From positions 2,232,001-2,296,000 of the forward strand of contig NZ_CP063373.1 of NCBI RefSeq assembly GCF_015160855.1: a stretch of DNA of 64,000 nt. Direction: 5' to 3'. Origin of the DNA: Streptomyces ferrugineus. GTDB taxonomy: Bacteria > Actinomycetota > Actinomycetes > Streptomycetales > Streptomycetaceae. The notes below the pieces were generated by a model that saw nothing but the letters and a program-made list of their open reading frames with translations, did not search any database and was not told the DNA's origin. Positions 35,629-43,817 of the stretch are shown here, piece by piece (positions within the stretch are counted from its first letter, which is position 1; the number at the start of each line of letters is the position of its first letter). The position numbers and the translations under genes are program-made.

Positions 35629-37503
35629 GTGCCTCTTCTTCGCATGTCCGCACGTGCGCTGTTCGATCGGTCCAGTGACGGAGCCCTCTTCGAGCGGCTC
35701 GCGCAGAAGTACCGTTCCGTGCTCTTCCAGAACCCGTCGCCCAGTGAACGCCGCTCGTGGGAGAACAGCCTTCCGGCCCTGGCAGAGGTTCTGTGCGACG
35801 CGGGGCTTGACGACATCGATGTGTTGATCGAGTACCGATTGCCCCTTACCAGCCTGCGCGCAGACGTTGTCCTTGCCGGCTCCCACCCCGCGACGGGCAG
35901 ACCTTCTTATGTCATCGTCGAGCTCAAGCAGTGGAGTGAAGCGCGCCTCGTTCCTGGCACTGACAACCTCTGCTTGGTAGCGGGCATGGGCAATCGGCCG
36001 GCTCTACATCCCGTGGCCCAAGTACGCCGTTACTGCGACTACCTGCAGGATTTCACCAATGTGCTGAGTGATCAGGAGGACGCCGTCGCGGGCGTGGCCT
36101 ATCTGCACTACGCAGTCGATCGAGATGTCAGTGAACTATTGAGATTGCCTGACGCGAGTGCACAACTTTTCACGGATACATCCCGCGGCGAGCTCATTAA
36201 GTACCTGCGGACCCGTCTTTCTGCCTTGGACGGTTCGCCAGAGGGAGATTCTCTCCTGGATAGCCCCCATGCTCCCGGTCGTCAACTAATGCGTGCCGCC
36301 GCGGCCGAGCTGATCGACGGCGGCGAGTTCCTCTTGATGGATGAGCAAGAGGTAGCGGCTCGTTTGGTGAAGCGGGCAGCAAACCTGTCGCGTCAGTCGG
36401 ACCAAAAGGAAGTCATAGTGATATCCGGGGGTCCTGGTTCGGGTAAGAGCATTATTGCGCTGCACCTCATGGGACACCTCGGGAGGAACGGTCGAAGTGT
36501 TGTCCACGCCACCGGCTCCAAGTCCTTCACCACCACTCTCCGGCACGTCGTCGGCACTAAGAACGGCCGCATTCCAAAGCTCTTTCGTTATTTCTTCGAC
36601 TTCACAAGTGCTGAACGAAACGGGCTGGACGTCTTGATCTGTGACGAAGCCCACCGCATTCGCCAGTGGTCGGCGAGGCAGGACACGAATGCCGGACATC
36701 GGAGCAGTCGAAGGCAAGTGGAGGAACTTATCGACGCAGCCAGGGTCCCCGTTTTCCTGCTCGACGAGCATCAGGTCGTGAGGCCGGGGGAGATGGGAAG
36801 TGTCGAGACCATCGACGAGGCTGCTCACGCGCGCGGGTGCATTGTTCGCCATGTCGATCTCAACAGCCAGTTCCGGTGCGGTGGCAGCCGCGCCTACGAA
36901 CACTGGGTCCTCCGTCTCCTTGGCCTTGAGCCCGGTGGTCCGATTCAGTGGCAGCCCGAGGAAAATTTCGAGTTGCTCGTCGCCGAATCGCCCCAAAAGA
37001 TGGAGAGCTACCTCCGCGGCCGGCAAGAATCCGGTTACACGTCTCGCATGACGGCGGGATTCTGCTGGCCGTGGAGTGATCCACGGACCGACGGCAGCCT
37101 GGTCGACGACGTGGTAATTGGGGAATGGCGCAGGCCCTGGAACCTCAGAGGTGAACATCCTTCAGGTGGGGCGCCCGTATCCTCCCTGTGGGCCACCGAC
37201 CCGTCGGGCTTCGGGCAGATCGGGTGCATTTATACGGCCCAAGGATTCGAGTACGCCTGGAATGGAGTGATATTCGGTCCCGACCTGGTGTGGCGCGGAA
37301 ACGGGTGGCGGGCTGTTCCTGGAGAGAGTAAGGACTACTCCGTGAAAAAGGCGACGCCAGAATCTTTCGGCCGTCTTATATGCAATACATGCAAAGTGCT
37401 GCTCACGCGAGGACTGGCCGGTACCGTACTTTACTCAACGGATCCCGAGACTCGGGCCATGCTGGCTGGTCTGGTTCCGACTGGGATAAAGCAGAGTCCG
37501 TGA
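35629..37503 (+). CDS. DUF2075-type helicase with N-terminal nuclease-like domain
   Basis: A 624-residue protein. The first 190 residues contain LRADVVLAGSH and YVIVELKQWSEARL (Asp near 80, Glu-x-Lys near 99), a PD-(D/E)XK-like pattern. The helicase part is DUF2075/superfamily 1-like: Walker A ISGGPGSGKSIIALHL near 265-280, Walker B LDVLICDEAHRI near 334, FLLDEHQVVRPGE near 377, and a C-terminal CIYTAQGFEYAWNGVIFGPD near 540 equivalent to the UvrD-type motif V/VI region. Many AT-ending codons set it apart from the BREX genes, suggesting a separate origin. GTG 35629 follows GGAG; ATG 35644 is an alternative. It is the last intact gene before attR and has no obvious partner other than the DUF3883 gene. 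Confidence 0.72.
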   Translation: MPLLRMSARALFDRSSDGALFERLAQKYRSVLFQNPSPSERRSWENSLPALAEVLCDAGLDDIDVLIEYRLPLTSLRADVVLAGSHPATGRPSYVIVELKQWSEARLVPGTDNLCLVAGMGNRPALHPVAQVRRYCDYLQDFTNVLSDQEDAVAGVAYLHYAVDRDVSELLRLPDASAQLFTDTSRGELIKYLRTRLSALDGSPEGDSLLDSPHAPGRQLMRAAAAELIDGGEFLLMDEQEVAARLVKRAANLSRQSDQKEVIVISGGPGSGKSIIALHLMGHLGRNGRSVVHATGSKSFTTTLRHVVGTKNGRIPKLFRYFFDFTSAERNGLDVLICDEAHRIRQWSARQDTNAGHRSSRRQVEELIDAARVPVFLLDEHQVVRPGEMGSVETIDEAAHARGCIVRHVDLNSQFRCGGSRAYEHWVLRLLGLEPGGPIQWQPEENFELLVAESPQKMESYLRGRQESGYTSRMTAGFCWPWSDPRTDGSLVDDVVIGEWRRPWNLRGEHPSGGAPVSSLWATDPSGFGQIGCIYTAQGFEYAWNGVIFGPDLVWRGNGWRAVPGESKDYSVKKATPESFGRLICNTCKVLLTRGLAGTVLYSTDPETRAMLAGLVPTGIKQSP

Positions 37504-37743
37504 GTGGGTGCCCCTTCGCCAACCACTTGGTTTGCCGGTGCATGGCGATTCCCACGTCGACCTGCAGATCGCCGAACTGCTGATCTCTGCAACGGGCAAG
37601 CGGACGGGCGGAGTCGTGGTGCCGGACCGGCGGCGGGGGTTGTCGGCAGCGGAGCTGTTCCAGGTCGCCGAGCCGGTGCCCAAGCCCGGACCGCCGCGTC
37701 CGGTGCAGCAGTGGTTCCAGGGTCGTCCCAAGCAGCAGCTGTG
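37504..37743. other. Right-end spacer of the island, no supported gene
   Basis: The 240 bp between the DUF2075 stop and the right attachment repeat hold open frames on both strands but no start with a convincing ribosome-binding site and no recognisable protein motif. This is where an integrase gene or its remnant might be expected for an element with this layout; nothing identifiable is left. Confidence 0.5.
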
Positions 37744-37770
37744 CCCGGCGTACAGCCCGACTCGTCTGCC
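37744..37770 (+). repeat. Right attachment repeat (attR), rnpB 3'-end duplicate
   Basis: An exact second copy of the last 27 bases of rnpB, in the same orientation, without the remaining 380 nt of that RNA. It is followed by CCCTTCGGGCTCCCGGGGCG, which can fold as GCCC-TTC-GGGC and probably represents the original rnpB downstream hairpin. The convergent Mce-associated gene ends 27 bp further on. Confidence 0.85.
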
Positions 37771-37797
37771 CTTCGGGCTCCCGGGGCGCACCGGACG

Positions 37798-38520
37798 TCA
37801 GAGCGCATCCACCGCACTCACCTTCCACCCGTCATCCGTCCCGGACATCGTCACCCGCACCCGGTTCAGATCCACCCGCTGCCCCGAAACCTGTGTGCTC
37901 TCGGTCACCTGATTGACGAAGAGCAGGACCACGACCTCGTCCGGGGAAGCCGAGACCACGGAGGCGGCCGGGGCTCCGCCGGCGGCGGGGGCGGCGATCG
38001 TTGCCTTCACCACGCCCCGGTATTTCCGGGCCGTCGGACCCACCACGGTCTTCGTCGTCTTGGCGTACTCGTCGCGGAAGTCGCCGGTCAGGTAGGCGCG
38101 GGCCTTCGCGAAGTCCTTGTCCAGGTGGCGGTAGTCGTAGGACAGGACGACCGGTGCCGCCTTCTGGGCTGCCGCGAGGGCCTCGGTGCGGGCCGTCTCC
38201 GTTCGGTGGGCATCCCAGGACCGCCACCCCAGTACGGCGGCTGCGGCCAGGGCCGCCACGAGCAGGGTGCCGAGCAGCACCGTGAGCAGCCTTCGGCGGC
38301 GGCCGGGGGTGGGCCGCGCCTCTGGTGCCTCGTCCTCCTCGAATGCCTCCGGTGACGGCTCAGGCGGGTCCTGCCAGCCGTTCTTCGGGGCGTCGATGAG
38401 TACGGTGCGTCCGGCGACGGTGGGCTCCGGCGTCGTCTCGCGGTGGCCGCGCTCCGCGCGCTTGGCCGCCGCGCGGGCCGCCGCCGTCATCGTGCGCCGA
38501 GTGGCGGTCGTCTTCGGCAT
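37798..38520 (-). CDS. Mce-associated membrane protein (Mas-type), distal gene
   Basis: A 240-residue protein: a basic/acidic cytoplasmic N-terminus of about 90 residues, one membrane span (LLTVLLGTLLVAALAAAAVLGW near 97-118), then an extracytoplasmic domain with VLSYDYRHLDKDFAKARAYLTGDFRDEYAK, the SYDYR...TGDF pattern of Mce-associated proteins. ATG 38520 has GAGGAG upstream, favouring it over the M two codons earlier in ORF terms. It ends the mce cluster and its stop lies 27 bp from the island's attR, so the insertion did not interrupt it. Confidence 0.82.
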   Translation of the reverse strand: MPKTTATRRTMTAAARAAAKRAERGHRETTPEPTVAGRTVLIDAPKNGWQDPPEPSPEAFEEDEAPEARPTPGRRRRLLTVLLGTLLVAALAAAAVLGWRSWDAHRTETARTEALAAAQKAAPVVLSYDYRHLDKDFAKARAYLTGDFRDEYAKTTKTVVGPTARKYRGVVKATIAAPAAGGAPAASVVSASPDEVVVLLFVNQVTESTQVSGQRVDLNRVRVTMSGTDDGWKVSAVDAL

Positions 38521-38544
38521 GGTCGTACTCCTCAATCGTGCTTG

Positions 38545-39045
38545 TCAGCCGACGAACTCGACGTCCGACGTCAGCCAGCGGCCGCCCTTGTGGACCAGGT
38601 CCAGTTGGAGGCGGTACGTGCGCGCCTCGCCCTTGGGCACGGCCGTGTTCGTCACCTTGCTGTCAGCCACCACCAGGACGCGGGCCGAGTTCTCGGAGGA
38701 GCGGACGATGCCCGCCTCCAGGACCTGGCCCTCGGAGACCGACTTGTTCTGGGCGACCAGTTCCGTCAACTGCTTCGTCTGCGCCTCGAACTGCTTCTTG
38801 AAGTCGCCGGTCGCGCCCGACAGGACGTTCGCGCTGTCGCGGTCGTAGTGGCGGTAGTCGAGGGACGTGAAATTGAGTGCTGACTGGCGGGCCGCGGACA
38901 GTATGTCCTGGCGGCGCTGGTCTGCCTCGCGCTGTTCCAGGACGACGACGGCCAGCCAGATCGCCAGCGCGGTGGTGACGACCGTCGCCATCGCCAACCC
39001 CACCGACAGAACTCTTCTCATGCCATCGGGCCAACGAGTAGCCAT
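38545..39045 (-). CDS. Mce-associated membrane protein (Mas-type), proximal gene
   Basis: A 166-residue protein with a short N-terminus, one membrane span (VLSVGLAMATVVTTALAIWL near 11-32), and an external domain containing FTSLDYRHYDRDSANVLSGATGDFKKQF, parallel to its neighbour. Such proteins accompany Mce transporters and may stabilise the complex. ATG 39045 is preceded by AAAGGAGT at good spacing, and the gene begins 28 bp inside the end of the last mce gene. Confidence 0.85.
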   Translation of the reverse strand: MATRWPDGMRRVLSVGLAMATVVTTALAIWLAVVVLEQREADQRRQDILSAARQSALNFTSLDYRHYDRDSANVLSGATGDFKKQFEAQTKQLTELVAQNKSVSEGQVLEAGIVRSSENSARVLVVADSKVTNTAVPKGEARTYRLQLDLVHKGGRWLTSDVEFVG

Positions 39046-40295
39046 TGCCACGACTCCTTTCCGAATACGGTTCGCTGGCCGCCCGTCGAGCCGATCCGGA
39101 CGGTCGTTCCCTCCGGGCCGGTGGTGGTGCCGGTCTCCGGGTCGTACGGGGCGACATGGGCCGTACGGTCTGCGCCGCCGTGCGCCGCCGAGGCGCCCGG
39201 CGCGTTCTGCGCACCCCGCACCGACGACTCGCTCCCGCGCGGCAGCGTGCAGCGGGCCCGCGTGTTCGCCTCGCGGGTGCTCGTGTCCGACGGGTCGCGG
39301 CGGGGCGTGCCGTAGCCCTGTGTGCACGCCGGTGGGTCGTCGGCGTTCACCACCAGGCCGAAGTGGGTCGTGCCGTCGCCGGGGACGACCGTGTAGCTGC
39401 CCGCCACCATCACCGGGAAGGTGACCAGCGCCTGTGCCACGCCGGGCAGGCGCGCCAGCGTCACCTGGCCGCCGCTGATCAGGTTCGCCAGCAGGACCGA
39501 CAGCTCCGGCGACACCGACTTCAGGAGGGAGTTCACCTCCTGCGCCGCCGGCCTGGCATTGCCGATCAGCTTGCGCAGGTCCCCGTCGCTCGCCTTCAAC
39601 TGGGCGGTGAGGGCCGCCAGATCGTCCGCGAACGACTTGATCGACGAACCCTGGTCCGCCTGTGTCTTCAACACCTTCCTCGAGTCCTCGATCAGCGCGA
39701 TCGTCTCCGGCAGCGCGTCGGACGCCGACTCGACCAGGTCGTTTCCCGAGTCCACCAGGCGGCTCAGGTTCGGGCCGGTTCCGGCGAAGGCCTCGCCCAG
39801 CTCGTCGATCGTCACCTTGAGGTCCTTCTTGCCGACCGAGTTCACCAGGCGGTCCAGGCTGAGGACCATGTCCGTCGTCGGCAGCGGCACGCGGGTGTTC
39901 CGGCGCGGGATGCCGCTGCCGTCCAGCAGGTAGGGGCCGTCAGCCGTGCGTGGCTGCAGGTCCACGTACTGCTCGCCCACCGCCGAGCGGTTCGCCACTA
40001 CGGCGAGGGTGTCCGCGGGGATGCTCGGTGCCCCGTCCTCGATGTCGAGGGCGATCGACACGCCGCCCTGGCCCGTCAGGTGCAGCGCGCCCACCTTTCC
40101 CACCGGCACCCCGCGATACGTCACCTCGGCGCCGGGGAAGACGCCTCCGGAGTCGGGGAAGTCCGCGCGGACCGTGTAGCCGCGGTCCAGGACGGTGTCC
40201 ACCAGCCCCGTGTACTCGGCGCCCACGTACGACACCCCCACCGCCGTGATCGTGGCGAAGGCCAGCAGCTGGAACTTGACCGTACGGGTGATCAC
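39018..40295 (-). CDS. Mce family protein, sixth of the cluster (MceF-like)
   Basis: A 425-residue protein with an N-terminal membrane anchor (FQLLAFATITAVGVSYVGAE), an MlaD domain at about 37-115 (EVTYRGVPVGKVGALHL, ANRSAVGEQYVDLQPR) and a long helical region, then a 100-residue polar tail unique to this member (TREANTRARCTLPRG, TGGQRTVFG). The GTG start overlaps the stop of the lipoprotein gene (GTGA). In Mce complexes the six subunits build a hollow hetero-oligomer that carries lipids across the envelope; placement as MceF rests on gene order. Confidence 0.87.
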   Translation of the reverse strand: MITRTVKFQLLAFATITAVGVSYVGAEYTGLVDTVLDRGYTVRADFPDSGGVFPGAEVTYRGVPVGKVGALHLTGQGGVSIALDIEDGAPSIPADTLAVVANRSAVGEQYVDLQPRTADGPYLLDGSGIPRRNTRVPLPTTDMVLSLDRLVNSVGKKDLKVTIDELGEAFAGTGPNLSRLVDSGNDLVESASDALPETIALIEDSRKVLKTQADQGSSIKSFADDLAALTAQLKASDGDLRKLIGNARPAAQEVNSLLKSVSPELSVLLANLISGGQVTLARLPGVAQALVTFPVMVAGSYTVVPGDGTTHFGLVVNADDPPACTQGYGTPRRDPSDTSTREANTRARCTLPRGSESSVRGAQNAPGASAAHGGADRTAHVAPYDPETGTTTGPEGTTVRIGSTGGQRTVFGKESWQWLLVGPMA

Positions 40296-41620
40296 GGCTG
40301 GACCCCCTTCAGCATCAGCTCGGCGAGTTCGAGGTTGATCCCCTCGGAGTCGATCGCGTCGGAGTCGATCCCCTCGGGCCAGTCGGCCCCAGCCGCGTAG
40401 GCGGCCGTGCACACCGGTGGGCACAGCAGGTCATCGCCGCCCCCGGACGGAGGCGAAGGCGACGCCGGCGCGCTCGGGCCGCCCGGCAGCCCCGTCGGCG
40501 TCGGCACACCCGGTACCTCGGGCAGGTCGTCCGGGAGGTCCGGTACGTCCGGCAGGCCGGGGGCCGAGGGAAGCTCCGGCCGCCCGTCCGGGTCCCCGTC
40601 CTCGCCGCCCGGCTTCTCCGTCAAGTTGCCGTAGATCCCCGCCAGATCCAGGTCCGCGGTGATGTGGAGGTTCACGTAGTCGCCCTTGATCGCGTCCACC
40701 GCGTTGCGCGGGAAGGGGTAGGTCGTCAGCAGCTCGAGGGAGTTGGGCAGGTCGTCGCCCGCCTTGTCGAGCTGTCGCAGGATGGGGCGGAGCTGCTTCA
40801 GGTTCGCGACCGTGTCGTCGTGCGAGGCGTTGACGACCTTCGTGCCCGTCCTGCCGAGCTTCGACAGGGCGGTGAGCATGCGCGTCAGGTCGCGGCGCTG
40901 GTCGGCCAGGACCTTGAGCGCCGGTGGCATCTCCTGCACCGCCTCGGCGATGGTCTTCTTCTCCTTGCCGAGGCGCTTGGCCAGGCGGTCCACGGCCTTC
41001 AGCGCCCGGACGATGTCCTGCTTCTGTGCGTCCAGGCCGCCCAGGAAGACATCCAGCTCCTTCAGCAGTGACCTGACCCGGTTCTCCCGGCCCTCCAGCG
41101 CCTTGTTCAGCTCCACGGTGATCGTCTTGAGCTGGGCCACCCCGCCGCCGTTGAGCAGGGCCGACAGCGCGGACAGGACTTCCTCGACCTCCGGGTTGCG
41201 GCCGCTGCGGGACAGCGGGATCACATCGCCGTCGCCCAGTCGGCCGACCGGCTCCGTGCCCGTCGGCTTCGCCAGCGCCACGTACTTCTCGCCGAGCATG
41301 CTGGTCTGCCGCAACTCGGCGATCGCGTTGGCCGGCAGCTTCACCGAGTCGGCGACCCGCAGCCGTACGCGTGCGTGCCAGCCGTCCAGCTCGACCTTCT
41401 CGACCGCGCCGACGGTGACGTTGTTGACCTTCACCGACGACTGCGGCACCAGGTCCAGTACGTCCCGGAACTCGACGGTGACGTGGTACGCGTTGCCGTC
41501 CGCCGCCGCGCCGCCCGGCAACGGGACGTCGTACCAGCCGTTGAACTCGCAGCCGGACAGCAGCAGCGAACCGACTGCCGCCCATGCGACCGTCCCGCCC
41601 TTGCGCAGTACCCCCCTCAT
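40292..41620 (-). CDS. Mce family lipoprotein, fifth of the cluster (MceE-like)
   Basis: A 442-residue protein with a lipoprotein signal: VAWAAVGSLLLSGC places the lipidated cysteine near residue 23, replacing the usual membrane helix. The MlaD domain (SSVKVNNVTVGAVEKVEL, LRQTSMLGEKYVAL) covers about 45-125, followed by a helical stalk rich in Leu/Lys and a Pro/Gly/Asp-rich C-terminal extension near 350-400. A lipid-anchored fifth subunit is the general pattern of actinobacterial mce operons. ATG 41620 overlaps the preceding stop (ATGA). Confidence 0.9.
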   Translation of the reverse strand: MRGVLRKGGTVAWAAVGSLLLSGCEFNGWYDVPLPGGAAADGNAYHVTVEFRDVLDLVPQSSVKVNNVTVGAVEKVELDGWHARVRLRVADSVKLPANAIAELRQTSMLGEKYVALAKPTGTEPVGRLGDGDVIPLSRSGRNPEVEEVLSALSALLNGGGVAQLKTITVELNKALEGRENRVRSLLKELDVFLGGLDAQKQDIVRALKAVDRLAKRLGKEKKTIAEAVQEMPPALKVLADQRRDLTRMLTALSKLGRTGTKVVNASHDDTVANLKQLRPILRQLDKAGDDLPNSLELLTTYPFPRNAVDAIKGDYVNLHITADLDLAGIYGNLTEKPGGEDGDPDGRPELPSAPGLPDVPDLPDDLPEVPGVPTPTGLPGGPSAPASPSPPSGGGDDLLCPPVCTAAYAAGADWPEGIDSDAIDSEGINLELAELMLKGVQP

Positions 41621-42747
41621 GCGCTCGCCCCCAGAATGCCGCCGAGCGTGCGGTCGACCGTGCCCGTGACCGCCGTGCCGCCCTGCGGGACCTCGGGCAG
41701 GGAGTCGAAGAGCTCCTTCAGGTCCCGGCAGTCGGTCTTCCCGGTCTCGTCCCCGGTCGTCCGCAGGATCGAGCACAGCAGCGACGCCGGATCCTGCGCC
41801 TGATCGGCGTTGTTGCGGGTGTCGAGCGTGCCGGCCGACGGGTTGTAGGCGTTGTTGAGGTTCGACATGCCGGTCGGAGCGACCTCCAACAGCTCCTCCA
41901 GCGCCGCGCGTTGGGTGACGAGCACCTTGGTCACCTTGCTGAGGCCCTCCACGTTCGAGGTCAGCGACTTCTTGTTGTTCTTCACGAACGCCGACACATC
42001 GCCCAGCGCCGTGCCCAGGTTCTTCAGCGCCGCCGCCAGGTCCTTGCGCTCGGCGGCGAGTTGACCGGCCACCTTCGCCAGGCTGCTGTTGAACGACCGC
42101 ACGCTCTTGTCGTCCGCCGCCAGCGCCGCCGTGAACACCTGGAGGTTGCGGACCGTGCCGAACAGGTCCGTGCGGCCGTCGGACAGGGTCGTCACCGCCG
42201 CCGACAGGTCCTCGATCGTCCGGTGCAGGTTCCCGCCCTGGCCGTCCAGGTTGTCCGCGCTCACTCCGAGCAGCCGGGACAGCGCGCCGTCCTTGTTGGC
42301 GCCGTCCGGGCCGAGCGCCTCGGCCGTGGTGTGGAGGCTGTCGAAGACCCGGTCCAGCTCGACGGGTACGGCCGTGCGCGACTCGGGGATCTCGTCGCCG
42401 GTCCGCAGCACCGGGCCGCTGCCGCGGTACACCGGCAGCAGCTGCACATAACGGTCGCTGACCACCGAGGAGTTGATGATCGCCGCCTGCGCGTCCGCCG
42501 GGATCATGCGGTCCGCGTCGTACTCCAGCTCCACCCGCACCCGGCCGCCCTCGGGCGTGATCTCCTTGACCTCGCCGATCCGGACGCCCAGCACGCGGAC
42601 GTCCGAGCCGGGATAGATGCCGACCGTGCGCGGGAAGTACGCCGTGACACGGACCGGCTCGGGGCGCGGCCACAGGACGTACGTGAGCGTCGCGACCAGG
42701 GTCAGAGCGGTCAGCAGGGCCGCGCGCTTCTTCCAACGGCTGTTCAC
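41617..42747 (-). CDS. Mce family protein, fourth of the cluster (MceD-like)
   Basis: A 376-residue protein: anchor helix ALLTALTLVATLTYVLW at about 9-25, MlaD domain at about 30-115 (DVRVLGVRIGEVKEIT, INSSVVSDRYVQLLP), then a long helical segment with a PTGMSNLNNAYNP block. The C-terminus carries two cysteine-containing stretches (ASLLCSILR, KTDCRDL) that could form an extracytoplasmic disulfide. GTG 42747 overlaps the stop of the third mce gene. Confidence 0.88.
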   Translation of the reverse strand: MNSRWKKRAALLTALTLVATLTYVLWPRPEPVRVTAYFPRTVGIYPGSDVRVLGVRIGEVKEITPEGGRVRVELEYDADRMIPADAQAAIINSSVVSDRYVQLLPVYRGSGPVLRTGDEIPESRTAVPVELDRVFDSLHTTAEALGPDGANKDGALSRLLGVSADNLDGQGGNLHRTIEDLSAAVTTLSDGRTDLFGTVRNLQVFTAALAADDKSVRSFNSSLAKVAGQLAAERKDLAAALKNLGTALGDVSAFVKNNKKSLTSNVEGLSKVTKVLVTQRAALEELLEVAPTGMSNLNNAYNPSAGTLDTRNNADQAQDPASLLCSILRTTGDETGKTDCRDLKELFDSLPEVPQGGTAVTGTVDRTLGGILGASA

Positions 42748-43817
42748 CGCGCACCTCCCGACTGCGCCCGCGGCACCACCGGAGCCGCGACCAGGTTCTG
42801 GACGTAGGAGTCGAACCAGCGGCCGTTGCCAAGGGTGTTGGTGAACAGCCGGACGTAGGGGGCCATGAGCTCGATGCTCCGGTCCAGGCTGGATTGGTTG
42901 CGTTCGAGCATCTCCACCACGCGGTCGAGGCCCTTGAGCGCGGGGCCGATCTCCTTTTCGTTGTCCTGGACCAGGCCGGAGAGCTGGATGCCGAGCGCGG
43001 CGGAGCTCTTCAGCAGTTTGTGGATCGCCTCGCGCCGCGCGCTGATCTCCCTGAACAGCTTGTCGCCGTCCTTGACCAGGGCCGTGAAGTCCGACGAGCG
43101 GTCCGCCAGGACGCCCGTGACGCCGTTCGCGTGGTCGAGCAGCTCGCGCAGCGCCTTGTCGCGGGAGGCCACCGTCCGGGAGATCCGCGACAGGCCCTTG
43201 ATGGACTCCCGTACCTCCGAGGGGGAGTCCTCGAAGGTGGCGGAGATCGTGTCCAGGGCCTTGGCCACGCGGTCGGTGTCGACCTTCTCCGTCGTGGTGG
43301 TCAGGTCGCTGAAGGCCTGGACGACGTCGTACGCCGGGGTGGTGCGCCCAAGAGGGATCTCGCTGCCCGGTGCCAGGTGGCCCCGGCCCTTCGGGTGCAG
43401 GGCCATGTACTTCGCCCCCAGGATCGTCTTGACCCGGATCGACGCGCCGGTCTCGGGACCGAAGGCCGGCTCACCCTTGATCTTGAAGGTGACCTTCACA
43501 TGGTCGCCGTCCAGGTCGACCTCCTCCACCTTGCCGACCTTGACCCCGGCGATCCGCACCTCGTCGCCGGGCCTGAGACCGCCCGCCTCCGCGAAGGCCG
43601 CGCTGTACGTCTCGCCGTCGCCGATGACCGGCAGCCGGTCGGCGTTGAAGGCGGCCACCGTCAGCAGCGCGAGGACGGTGAGGCCGACGGCGCCGATGAC
43701 GACGGCGTTGCGCTCCCGGAAGGGGCTCAGGCGCGGGCGGCGGAGCCGCAGCCTGAAGATCTTCGGCGGCTCCACGCGCACCTTGAACAGCGGCGCCGGG
43801 CGCGTCTTACGGCTCAT
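42744..43817 (-). CDS. Mce family protein, third of the cluster (MceC-like)
   Basis: A 357-residue protein. A 30-residue basic cytoplasmic N-terminus precedes the anchor helix (NAVVIGAVGLTVLALLTVAAF at about 36-56); the MlaD domain spans about 72-150 (EVRIAGVKVGKVEEVDL, VKTILGAKYMALHPKG) and a helical stalk leads to the terminal FDSYVQNLVAAPV. ATG 43817 overlaps the previous stop (ATGA), which is why I prefer it to the slightly longer frame beginning MRG. Confidence 0.88.
   Translation of the reverse strand: MSRKTRPAPLFKVRVEPPKIFRLRLRRPRLSPFRERNAVVIGAVGLTVLALLTVAAFNADRLPVIGDGETYSAAFAEAGGLRPGDEVRIAGVKVGKVEEVDLDGDHVKVTFKIKGEPAFGPETGASIRVKTILGAKYMALHPKGRGHLAPGSEIPLGRTTPAYDVVQAFSDLTTTTEKVDTDRVAKALDTISATFEDSPSEVRESIKGLSRISRTVASRDKALRELLDHANGVTGVLADRSSDFTALVKDGDKLFREISARREAIHKLLKSSAALGIQLSGLVQDNEKEIGPALKGLDRVVEMLERNQSSLDRSIELMAPYVRLFTNTLGNGRWFDSYVQNLVAAPVVPRAQSGGAR

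Larger units (their letters stand above)
7472..37770. mobile_element. Defence island integrated at the 3' end of rnpB
   Basis: About 30.3 kb bounded by exact 27-bp direct repeats of the rnpB 3' end. Everything between them is accessory: a Hachiman-like pair, a regulatory trio, a BREX type 2 operon and three unassigned defence-like genes. Outside both repeats the genes are ordinary chromosome. If the element is collapsed onto one repeat, rnpB would be followed after 27 bp by the stop codon of the convergent mce-associated gene, a clean empty-site structure. No tyrosine or serine recombinase, excisionase, relaxase or replication gene is recognisable, so the integrase is lost or acts from elsewhere. 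The boundaries are seen; mobility is inferred. Confidence 0.75.

Noticed and set aside
37508..37912. Open frame across attR into the chromosome, considered as an integrase or transposase remnant
   Set aside because: It spans the attachment repeat and the antisense of the mce-associated gene and shows no recombinase motif (no Arg-His-Arg-Tyr pattern, no catalytic Ser region).
40292..42832. 846-residue fusion frame covering the mce lipoprotein gene and antisense of its neighbour
   Set aside because: The upstream part is an out-of-frame shadow of the fourth mce gene; the lipoprotein signal at ATG 41620 with an ATGA overlap fixes the real start.
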